DNA from: Colias croceus
Taxonomy: Eukaryota > Arthropoda > Insecta > Lepidoptera > Pieridae
Length of the DNA stretch: 64,000 nt
Reading direction: 5' to 3'
Assembly (NCBI RefSeq): GCF_905220415.1
Contig: NC_059546.1
Coordinates: forward strand, 3,410,001 to 3,474,000
Shown: positions 13,801 to 26,300 of the stretch, piece by piece
Layout: each line of letters opens with the position of its first letter
How positions within the stretch are numbered: the stretch's first letter is position 1
Program-made: the position numbers and the translations under genes
The notes under the pieces: model-generated
Told to the model about the DNA's origin: nothing
Database searches by the model: none
The model's input: only the letters and a program-made list of their open reading frames with translations

Positions 13801-16800
13801 CATTAATTTAGCAATTTACACTGAAACTCGTTTATTGAAAAGTCGCTTTGTAGTCCTTTAATAAATACTTTTGTTCTCAAAATTATATTGATTTAATTAA
13901 ATTTAATGAAAAACCCTTTAAGTGCTGTGATAAAATTATTATTATTTAATCCATCTATTCAAAGCCTCGTGTAATTTTCCTTATAACAATTTTATTTCTG
14001 TGCTATATAATATTTATTTGAGCTATTTCACAATATCAAGAAAAGTAATATATAATATAAAAATTATTTTAAAAACAAACCACACTACAAACGTGTTAAA
14101 CGTGTCTAGGTATATTTTAATTTCAGATATTAAAACCGAAAACCACGAGGGAATATTGGTCCAATGAAGAGTTATTGTATACAACGGTAAAATTTATTTT
14201 TATACTTGAATAAAAGTTTGTTTGTTTGTTTGTCTGTCTGTTTGTACGCGCTAATCTCTGGAACTAATGGTACGATTTGAAAAATTATTTCTGTGTTGGA
14301 TAGCCTATTTATCGATGAAGGCTATGGGCTATATTATATCATCACACTAAGACCAACAGTATAAAGGCAGGGCACAGCTCGTACCTAGTAGATATATGTA
14401 AATGTTTTCTTATTAAAATCAGTGCCGTTGCAGAGTAATAAAAAAGATTTATTTAAGGTCAATTGCGTAATATAGGATTCAACCAGACTTTATCGTAGTA
14501 AATCCACTGTTAATTTTATTTCTTTTTCAGGAGCAAACTAGGTTGAGAAAAAGATTCAAAGTGACGTCACGAGGTAAACATCGATATGATTCTAATAAAG
14601 GAACAAAGGTGAATATAATTAAGTTTCGGATTATGAAACAATCTATTCATTTTAAACAAATCCATAAAAGAAAGAGCTTGTTATACCAAAACTACATAAA
14701 AGAATTAAAATAAATCTACTTTTCAAGAACTTCAACAACACTATTTTATAAAATTTCTGTAAAAAAATAAGCCCAGAAAATTCTTTCATAGCTCATACAT
14801 ATTAAAAATTGCTGAATAATAGAAAATAAAGGTTACATTTAATTATATCTAAAAGCAAAGTAAGTATATTAGCGTTGAGATACTTATCGTCGACAAAAAG
14901 GCGAGAGATTATTTTATACAGAATTGCTTAGTCTAACAAGAAAAGGCTTTTAGATGCGGGGACTGGGAAACTAAGCGATTCCAGCGTTGTATAAGAGACA
15001 ATTTAGTTCCTATTGTTATAAATTAACATACATTTTGGTACTATTAAACGTAATGGTGAAATGATTTCTTATTCTGTATTCATGTGTCGTGTCTATGCTG
15101 TTTTGAATTAGTGAAATTTAAATTTAATAATTTCAAATATACATTTGCTCAGATCCTGGCCTAGATACTTCCAGTTTTAAAAACTTGGTAACCGATAAAT
15201 CTATCTAGTTTCTAACTCCACTATGTATATTTATATATTAAGGTATTATTGAGAATAAAGCAAACATGGTAAAACACAAGTGATAACTGCGTTAAAAACA
15301 ACCGACTTCAAACTTGCATTTGCAACATTGATAAAAACTACTGGGCCTATCCCAATAAAATTTTTATGGGACCAATTCGACACCATCCCGCATCGAACAA
15401 AAGAAGAATCACGTAAATCGGTTCAGAAACCTCGGAGTAATCGGTGTACATACATAAAAAAAAACATACCGGCCGAATTGATAACCTCCTCCTTTTTTTA
15501 GAAGTCGGTTAAAAAGAGAAGACAATTCCTAAATATTTAGATAAAAGAAATGAAAACGACAATTCATTATATCTACGGCTTGAAATTAGTTTTTGGAAAG
15601 AAAACGTCGCTGTAATATTATAAAGCACATCATTCCTAACTTGTAGAGTGAAACTGCTTATTTATTTTATTATTAAATATTATTTGTTAGTCTGAAACAG
15701 TAGGATTCTACGAACCGAGGGCTCAAAAATCAACAATTATGGATGTTGGAGACGATTTGAGAAGTGAATATTCACAATGGCAAAGAACGCATATTGAAAA
15801 CTCAGAAGAAAATATAGTGAGTACATTATTTAAGATCTATAAATTGTTATAAAAGCGTAATTATATAGATGTATCTATATGGAGTAGGTACCTATACCTA
15901 ATTCGAGAAGAGAATATTAATAGTTGGCTATCGTTCATTATAACTTACCTACTAGCTGTTCTCCACTCCTGTTGGTCTTAACGTGATGATAGCCTAAAGC
16001 CTCCTCGATAAATAGGCTATCTAACACTGAAAGAATTTTTGAAAATGGGACGAGTAGTTCCTGAGATTAGCGCGTTCAAATAAACAGCTTCAGCTTTATA
16101 TATTATAGTTATATAGTAGGTATTATTTATAGTATAGATAGGAGAAAGGTTTATTATACCCATATATTATAAAACCTATAAATTGAAAATCGAAATACAC
16201 TCCCTTTTCCGCATTTTTCACGATTAATTTCGCAACATCGAAAACACGCAATTAAGAATTAAATCATCATAAATTTTGTAAATATGATGAGTGTTTAATT
16301 AAGAGAGTGAAGTGCTTGATGTAAAATAATTAAAATTAATATGCCCTCTCAATTAATTTCATTACGGTATTTTATTTACGTCAATTTAGGTTAAAATGAA
16401 ATCTGTTGAATGTTTCTCCTGCGATAAATATTAATAAACACATTAATATTAGGTTAATTACTTCCGAGAATTATATTAATTATAAAATTAATTATTGAGA
16501 CTGATCATAAAAAGGTCGTTATCTGTAACGCCACGTGGGTAGTGTTTATGAGAGGTTGTGAGCACTTAACCTTTAAGGTGGCCATAAGATGGCCCACCTG
16601 TTCCTGTATTTATTTATGACACTTTATAGTACAATAACAGAAATCATATCAATCAGAAATCGTCTTTTATTTGCTTTGCATATTGTAAATTCTTCTTAAT
16701 AATATTTTAACAAATTTACGGTTATTTTATGTCGGCAGGATCTATTATATGAACAACTGAACAATCAATCAGATTTCGACAGCGCGGAGGACAAGAAGAA

Positions 16801-17307
16801 GTGGGATAAAACCAAGGTAGGTATATTTATAATAAATATTATTTACTTTTATGATTAAATGATATTGAAATAATAAAAAATAGCGTGTGTGCCGAGCACA
16901 CGTGTCAGAAGGGAAACTTCTTTGGCAAGTTTCAAAGCAAAATCGTCGCCTTACACCATGACGTGACGATATAGCCATAACACGAACTTGAAATTTTACC
17001 CTCAACGCGCTTAAAGAAGTTTCGCTTCAACAAATTTATACATTAAACATTTCGTTATCCATAATTAAGCATACAGTTTATCATCTTCACTCATCATAGT
17101 ATTGTCTCAATAATGTATCTTAGAGCCACTTACTTATCTATCAGCCCATTACAGCTTCCAATTCCAACTCCACCTCTTTGCTTTAAAAATTAAATATCTA
17201 TATTACATATAATAAATCTGTAGAAGGGTCAATTCTGTACATTGAAAATATTGAAAAAATAAATAGCAGATCGATACCAAACCCAAATATTTGATTAAAA
17301 AATTTTT

Positions 17308-17338
<31 letters not shown>

Positions 17339-20300
17339 CTGTCTGTCTGTCTGTCTGTATGTGAAGGCATCACGTGAAAACTAACGGTTAGATTTCGATG
17401 AAACTTGGTATAATTATACCTTATTATCCTGGGCATAAAATAGGATACTTTTTATCCCGGAAAAATACTTAGAAAAAAAATTTATCTTAATTTTTCCGCG
17501 CGGACGGAGTCGCGGGCGGAAGCTAGTTAAAAATATATTTTTCATTTTAGGTATTCTAATAAAGAGCAGCAAAGTTAAAGCCTCTTCAGATATTTCCGTT
17601 CGCGGATCGAATTACGATATTATAGAAACAACCTTTAAAAGTCAAATCAAATATTGAATTTCATGAAATTTTTCTCCCTTTCCATTAACAGAAAGTTTAT
17701 TTTATAATTGAAGTCGTGTTTTTTACTAATATTTTTAGCTTTTTTAAAAGGCTTACTCTTGTGTAGTTTCGCCCGCGGCGTGGAACCCTGCATTGGTTGC
17801 ATCATTACTGGTATTGTCATACTAATTGGATCGCTCCATAGACCTATTGTGCTCACACAATGCACGATACCTCTGGATAATGAGAAAATCTTTCCCGTTA
17901 ACTATCCAATAGTTTAACTGAGAACTTATGATGAACGCAGTTCAATGGATGGAAAAGTATTATTAATAACTATTAATAAGCGTGCTTTTGTTTCGCCCGG
18001 GTTGGAAAAAAGGTTTTTGTTGTAGGAATAATAATATCTAAGTCAGTAGGTATGCATCATAATAGGTTCGACAGTTTTACTAAATTGGTCAAAGATCTTG
18101 TCGCATCAATATGATTAGTAGATACTTTAGGAGTAAGGCATAGTGGGAAAGGGTGCTTTTAAGAAATAATAAATACATTCAAGCTATAATGTATTCTTAC
18201 AATCAAAATTCTCAAAACAATGAACTTCACAAATCTTAACTAGATTCCTAACTTGAACAAAAAATGCTCGTTATAAAATTAATATAACTTTTATTGCGAA
18301 ATTCCTTTGTAATGTTGCCTCGAAAAATACGATATTTATTCAAGCTAAAGGTTGCTACAGATACATGAGAATTGTATATTAAAATACCTACGTTGAAAGG
18401 ACTTTTGAGCGATACACGGTCAAAGGAAACCTACGCGCGTTTTCAATTTTTTTCGTTCCGAACTCTAAAATAAAAATATGTACGTGAATGGGCAAGATTC
18501 CAACCTGCTGCCAGTGATTGAAGCTTATGTCTGCAACCTTTTTCCAGTTTTGTGTTATTGTTTACTTAAAAAGTTATCCGAATGCGGAATACGTGTCGAA
18601 AGGCAAATTTAAAATACTATCTATGCCTATTTAGTCTATGACATGAGCTGAACGAACCGAACGACTGAATAAAAAAAAACGGTTCAAGTTTAATACTGCA
18701 TTAAAAATATTAATATTTATTTTTAACATTGGAATAAAATTCAAATAGTCAAATATTATTTTACTGAAAATCTAAATTATTCTAAGGTAAAAACTTTTTA
18801 CACAAAAACTTATTTTTTTTACATCAGGCAGGTCACAAACAAAAAAAGAAACATTCGGTATTCCAAATTTAAACTCACAACCTACATAACGAGGCGGCAT
18901 AAAATTTGTATCTAACGTATTTAACAGGTAGCTCTGGATAAATTTCAATCCAAAATGGATATTCGTAAAATGCGAAGCTCTTATCTACAAACAACATACA
19001 ATGTTCTGCCGCATTACAAAAATAATTGGCGTAGAAAAATGGGAAAACAGGTGAGTGTTCCAGTTATTACCTTTTTTCATTTTGTATCAATTTTATTAGA
19101 AGAAATATTTGGTACAAAACTCAAGGTACATATTAAAACATTTCTTTGCAATAGGAATTTATATGAATATTTATGAATAACCTTCCGTCCAAAAATGGTG
19201 ATCATATTACTTTGCAATTATATAGGCAAATTGATGTTTACATTTAGTTGTTGATTCCAATTATTTAGTAAATGAGGTATAGTTTTGATTTTAAATACAA
19301 AACATTAATCAGCATCTAAAACATTAACCCATTAATCTAATCCTGAAAAACTTCACAGCAAAACAAATTAACGGTCGAAGTATTCGGTTTCATAAACGTT
19401 GCCAGCTGCAAGAAAATAGTAGAAAAAACTAAACCAGCTCTCTACCAGATCCGTGAGTATTCATTTATTTTTTATCTCATTTCCATATATTCAATTAACG
19501 ATATTCTTATTGGCGCAGAAAATGGGAATGAAGTCATATGCTACGCGAGTGAAAATCGCTTCGTGACCGTGGTAAGTTTATATTGAAAACTTAACTAAAA
19601 ATTCTGCTAGTATTAGACATACGTTTATGCAATTAAAGCGTTAATTAGAACATGAATTATAATTAACAATGTATTGACATTTATTAGATAGTCTTATCTA
19701 ATAAAATAGGGTTTTTAGAAAAATAGATCCCCGAAAGAAATACTTAAAGATTCAACGTTTATATTTGAGCCCCAAGCGCGCGGCCCGATCGGTCCAAGAC
19801 ACAATAGATTTTCTATTGTGTCTGTGGTTCCGGGTCCTGAGTTATTAAAGTAAAATCACTAAAAATTAATTACAATTAATTATTCGCGTTATAAAAAAAT
19901 CAACATCGTAGCTATTTCGGGATAGGTATTGGAAATAGGAATTGATCAAACGCTAGAAACATGAGCTGAGTCAAGTCTAACGAATACAACTTATGCATTG
20001 CTGCTTAAGCTATGCCTACTATTATAATATTAAAAATGCGAAAGTAACTCTGTCTGTCTGTCTGTTACGCTTTCCCGCTTAAACCTCTTAACCAATTTTG
20101 ATAAAATTTGGCACAGACAATCTTTAGACCCTGAGAAAGAACATAGGCTACCTTTTATTGCGAAATATGTACCACGGGCGAAGTCGGGGTGGACCGCTAG
20201 TAGTACATGGGCTATACTATAGGCTCTGTAGTATTCTTAAAACAGTAAAGTAACTTATTGTTTCAAACACAACGATTTGTGAACAACAATGGTTGAGTAA

Positions 20301-23300
20301 AGTGAACTCATGTTTTCATAATACCTACTAGTCGCTAAAAATTGGTATCGGACGAAATGTTACAATGTTACGAAAGACCTACTAGTTACTATAAACACAA
20401 AAAAAAGCCATGTGATGTTTTACACATACTAACAATTTACTTTGGAAATGATTATCATAACATTTTTGTAACATAATAAACGTGGTTTTACACACATCGT
20501 TTGCGATCATATTTCGTATGAGTTGTTTTACCTCTCTACAAAGTGAAATGTTATCGTCGCATTTACAAATTTTGGTGAAAATATAAATTAAATGTGTTGT
20601 AGCTACACTGGAATGTGTCATTCGTTATTTATTCGGTTTCTGAATCCATTAAAACAATTTGTTTCTTTGCGTAATATGATACGGAGAATTCTTTGATACA
20701 AAAGCGCATATAAAAATATTATAAATATTTAATTATAAGAAATAATGCATATTAAATCACATTATGAAATTACCGTAAACTACTAATTTACAACCTTTTT
20801 AATTCTGGTCACACTCATATTGTCATGATGGATTATATCGTTTTTTATTTTATATCATTTAATTAAGAAAAAATAAATAATCACTATAATTATAAAAACA
20901 GCAACCTACATCTGCAGCATACCAACTCCATAAAACTTTATTACAATTAATTTTAATAAATGCACTCCTTAACCGCCAAATAATATGAAACGCGAAATAT
21001 CCCGCCTTAATAATACAAGTTAAACTACTTAAAACATTTTTCACAATTTTAAAACATTCCCAACTCTAAACCGTGTTAAAGTTTAACGTGCGGTGCAATC
21101 TATTATACTACTTTATACGGCTAAACCTGAAATCTAGCGTAAAATTTACGACTAAAGCATTATGTTGAAATGTACACTGTTTTGGCTTTGCACCAACAGG
21201 ATTTGAATATTAAACTTTTAATGAATACATTACTTTGGGTGTACTTAAGTCCCACTTTCAGCACTATCATTAAGCGTCTTGAACTCAATTGGTTAGCGTG
21301 CTGTTGTTTAGGATTTAGTATTTAGTATATTATTTATTTTTATTCATGTGGAATTAATATAGAACAAATTTTGTGTGTCAAAGTTTAGTAATATGCTTTT
21401 ATAGATAAGCTAAAAGGGGCTTAGCAATTATGAAATGAGCTACGACCACGAAGCTCTGACGGCTTTGGTAGATCATATAAAATAATATTTATACTGTGAT
21501 CATATTAGATGAATTAAATACTTACGAAGTATCTCGTAACTGAAATATGCGGTAAAATTAGTACGTCGTCAAGTTAACCAGTAGGTATCAAGAGCTACTT
21601 AAAAAATAATAGTTCAGTTTAACACCGGAAGGAAGTTAGCGCGGAAAGTTTTTTTTTTATTATTATTAATATCTCAAAAAATTGCTCCTTAAATGCTCCA
21701 TCAGAATCTGTAATTGCTCCACTTCTATAATTATTAGTTTATTTATAATTAATTTTTAATAAAATCCAAATACTGAAAACTTGATTTCCCTATAGAATGA
21801 AAAATATTCACTTTTCATAAAAAAATTTTTTCCAAAAAAATTGCTCCCGATTTGCTCTATCAATTACAAAAAAAAATATTTAATTTTGATAATTTTTACA
21901 ATAATTAACTGAAAAACTATGTTTGTGTGGTAAACTACTGCGCTGTGACGTCATCAATTATTGTCGTTGCGACGCATAAGGGCCATATTTACATGTATCA
22001 GCACCGCAGCGATATGTATAGACCTTAATGTTTATGTTTTCTTATTTATATTATTCACTAGATTTCCGCCCGCGGCTTCGCCCGCGTTTTCATAGGAAAA
22101 CCCGCATAGTTCCCGTTCCCGTGGGATTACCGGGATAAAACATATCCTATGTGTTAATCCAAGTTACGGTCTATATGTGTGCTAAATTTCATTGTAATCG
22201 GTTCAGTAGTATTTGCGTGAATGAGTAACAAACACACACACATCCTCACAAACTTTCGCATTTATTATATTACTAGCGGTCCGCCCCGGCTTCGCCCGTG
22301 GTACATATTTCGCAATAAAAGGTATCCTATGTTCTTTCTCAGGGTCTAAAGATTGTCTGGGGCAAATTACATCAAAATCGGTATAGTAGTTTATGCGTGA
22401 AAACCATACATACATACATACAAACCTTTCCTCTTTATAATATTAGTATAGAAGTATAGATTAAATGAATGAATGAATGAATGAAAGAGAGATTAGTAGG
22501 ATGGTATTACTTAAAAGGTTATTAATTATTATCATGTAATTATTTGGTTCTGATCACAGATCACAGAAACTAAAGGGTTCTGATGATAAGAATAATAAGA
22601 AATAATTATAATTTTTGTTTTATTGAGTCTTCAAGTTAGGATTGCAGGTTCGAATGATAATAATTTTTGTATACCATCGTATATATTACATATAACATAA
22701 TATGGAGACATTTCATCATGTCCACAACAATATCAAGGTTAGTAATAAATATTTCTACTATCAATTATCATCAAAGTATTAAATCGGTAATAAGTATTTT
22801 TATAATTGAATTTGAATTTCTGTTTACTATAAGAAAAATTAATAGGCACTTTTTATTTTAGGGTGTGAAGGGATTCAGTCAAGGAGTTTTAAATTATTGA
22901 AGAGTGGTAATTATTTAGAAGTAGGGTTCGCGAAAAAATTGAGCCCTACTTTTATATAATCTCCTGAAAATTTTTCACTAGAGTATAAATAATAAAATAT
23001 GTGCTAATTATAAAGAATTTTATTTTTGACAAAAGGTTTTACATACAAGACATAACTGCGTTAAAAACAACCGACTTCAAACTTGCACTTGCAACATTTA
23101 CAAATACAGACAAAAATGCTCATAAAATAAAATACTGGGCCTATCCTAATAAAATTTTTATGGGACCAATTCGACACCATCCCGCATCGAACAAAAAAAG
23201 AATCACGTAAATGATTTATTAATTTGGCTTTATAAATATAAATTTATAAATATAAAGAATATAAACATTCGATCACGAAATTATGCGGGTTCGAGTCCCG

Positions 23301-26300
23301 CCTCGTGATCGAATTTTTTCTATTCTTTATAAATTTATAAAACACGAAGATTTTAAAAATGTAACCAATGAACACAATCAATATTAGATTAATTGTAATG
23401 GTGTATAAAAAGTATTATGTCCTATGGAATTCTACTATGGGGCAGGGCAGCAGATATAGAAACTATATTTATCTTACAGAAAAGAGCCATTCGCTCTATA
23501 TATAATTTACGTGCTCGGGACTCGCTAAGAGATCTCTTTAAGAATACTGGTATCCTTACTGTACCATCACAGTATATATTTAATAATATTTTGCATGTAC
23601 ACAAAAACGCCGACTTACACACAAGAGTAGGAGATAAACACTGTTATGGCACAAGGAACAGAAATAAAATTGAAATGCCATTTTACCGGTTAGCCAAAGT
23701 TAAAAATTCATTTATGGGTCTAGGTATACGCTTTTACAACAGAATTCCACATTGTATTAAAGAGTTTGGTAGTGCTAAATTCAGGTAAAACTCATGTAAA
23801 AAATATATTAGTTCAGAGAGCCTATTATAGCATTAAGGAATATATGGAAGATGAAAATGATATATTATGAAGTTAGATATAAGTTACAGAATATGTAATA
23901 TTGACATGATTTTAAAAGAGCAACTATTTAATATGATTAATTACCTTAAAATGACATTAATAAGTTTAATGCTGGGAATAATAATATTATTATTTAATAC
24001 TTAGTACTTACCTTATGTTGCTATTAATTATACTCTAAGAATGTCTAGGCGCCATATTTTAATTATTGAGTTTTCATCTAGCAAAATTTCAAGGAACAGA
24101 TATTATTATGTACCTATTTAAATCATTCTTATTATAGGTATTTTTATAAACATTTCCCTACCCATCCCTAAACTCGTACGTTTATTCGTATTATTAAAAC
24201 TTCAAGTACCTAATTATCAATTAATTTGTGTTTCAGTCGTTTGTTTCATCTTTCGGTGTCAAGTTGCTATCGTTTGCGTTAGCGGGAACTACCTATGCGG
24301 GTTTTCCTTTGAAAACGCGGGCGAAGCCGCAGGCGGAAATCTAGTGAATAATATAAATAAGAAAACATAAACATTAAGGTCTATACATATCGCTGCAGTG
24401 CTGATACATGTAAATATGGCCCTTATGCGTCGCAACGACAATAATTGATGACGTCACAGCGCAGTAGTTTACTATGCAAACATAGTTTTTCAGTTAATTA
24501 TTGTAAAAATTATCAATATTAAATAATTTTTTTTTGTAATTGATAGAGCAAATCGGGAGCAATTTTTTTGGAAAAATTTTTTTATGAAAAGTGAATATTT
24601 TTCATTCTATAGGGAAATCAAGTTTTCAGTATTTGGATTTTTTTAAAAATTAATTATAAATAAACTAATAACTATAGAAGTGGAGCAATTACTGATTCTG
24701 ATGGAGCATTTAAGGAGCAATTTTTTTGCAAAAAAATTTTTTATGAAAAGTGAATATTTTTCATTCTATAGGGAAATCAAGTTTTCAGTATTTGGATTTT
24801 TTTAAAAATTAATTATAAATAAACTAATAATTATAGAAGTGGAGCAATTACTGATTCTGATGGAGCATTTAAGGAGCAATTTTTTTGCAAAAAAATTTTT
24901 TATGAAAAGTGAATATTTTTCATTCTATAGGGAAATCAAGTTTTCAGTATTTGGATTTTTTAAAAAATTAATTATAAATAAACTAATAATTATAGAAGTG
25001 GAGCAATTACTGATTCTGATGGAGCATTTAAGGAGCAATTTTTTTGCAAAAAAATTTTTTATGAAAAGTGAATATTTTTCATTCTATAGGGAAATCAAGT
25101 TTTCAGTATTTGGATTTTTTTTAAAATTAATTATAAATAAACTAATAATTATAGAAGTGGAGCAATTACAGATTCTGATGGAGCATTTAAGGAGCAATTT
25201 TTTGAGATATTAATAATTAAAAAAAAAAAACTTTCCGCGCTAACTTCCTTCCGGTCAGTTTAACGTAAGTCTATATACCTACCTACATTTTTTGTTTAAA
25301 TATTCTATACAATTTTAATTTAGTTTAAAATACATAAAAAATACTGTTGTAGTTAAAAATATAGAAAAAAATACTGTGACTTTTTATAATTATTTTTCCA
25401 CTGTACTTTAAATCATAAGAAGAGAGCGGCTGGTAGTGATTGAATAAGGTCAACATAAGAATTGTACGTAGAGTTGGCTAGAAGAAAATTAAATTGGATT
25501 TGTTTATTTATTTTCGTGTCTATTTTAATTATCTAGTTTCAAATATGTACTAGGGTATCACAGTAATTTACTCGAGACCATTTTTGTTGTAGGTACTTGT
25601 ATGATTCTCGTATTAAAAAAAAAGAATCGACAAATATATTTGTTTCAAAAGAGCAATATTTATTTCGTGATCAAATAAAGACAGTCTATCCCTCTTTGAG
25701 GCCGATAGTTATACCTATAACAGCAATTAAGCTTATCCAGTGGTCTTAATTGGTTCGAAACAGTGACTCTCGAATTTTTCAAAACTTTACGTATAAAATT
25801 TATTTATGGAGAATTCGTTTCAGAGGAGTAAATTTCAGTGAAAGCGAAAATAGAATTGTGCTTTAAATTTTCACTAGAAGCAGTTACAGAATTTTTAAAG
25901 AAAAAAATATTGTTCGATATTCGTTGTTCACAAAAAAGTTTAGAGCAGATCGAAACGTGTCGTAACTAACAAACTTTATTTGCCCAAAGAATTTGATCCT
26001 ATATTATTTTCTTGTAACAATACCGAGATATTTCTTTGTTTTCCACTTGAAGATTACGTACGTAATTCATAAAATGTCATGAGCCCTCTTCACAATCGAT
26101 GCTTTCGATTGTGAAGAGGGCGCTAGATGGCCTAACAAATGATCTTCGATGTTTGCTGCCATTACGACGAATATGAATATTGAATAACCATCTACAATGA
26201 CGGCCGATCATAGCCATTTAGGTCCTCTACACTATCGTGATTGCCTCAACTCGCTCAACGCTGCCCATTGTGAAGAGAGCCCATTACATTATTGATTGAA

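Larger units (their letters stand above)
21624..25255. mobile_element. foldback / Mutator-like element with 9-bp target duplication
   Basis: 3.6 kb element starting ACCGGAAGGAAGTTAGCGCG and ending with its inverse. A perfect 9-bp duplication CAGTTTAAC flanks it (21615-21623 and 25256-25264). The left arm runs to about 22115 and the right arm from about 24283. The right arm is longer because it holds four 159-bp units where the left has one. Between the arms lie older repeats (families E and A, an AACCGACTTC copy, a tRNA-like hairpin, a LINE piece). No transposase ORF. A 9-bp duplication with long, internally repeated arms is typical of foldback elements and Mutator relatives; that assignment is inference. 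Confidence 0.85.

Noticed and set aside
17203..17436. ORF with Thr-Asp-Arg-Gln repeats
   Set aside because: Produced by the TCTG microsatellite inside a family D repeat.
24839..25213. 124-codon repetitive ORF
   Set aside because: It runs through the 159-bp tandem units of the foldback arm; 159 is divisible by three, so the frame stays open by arithmetic.
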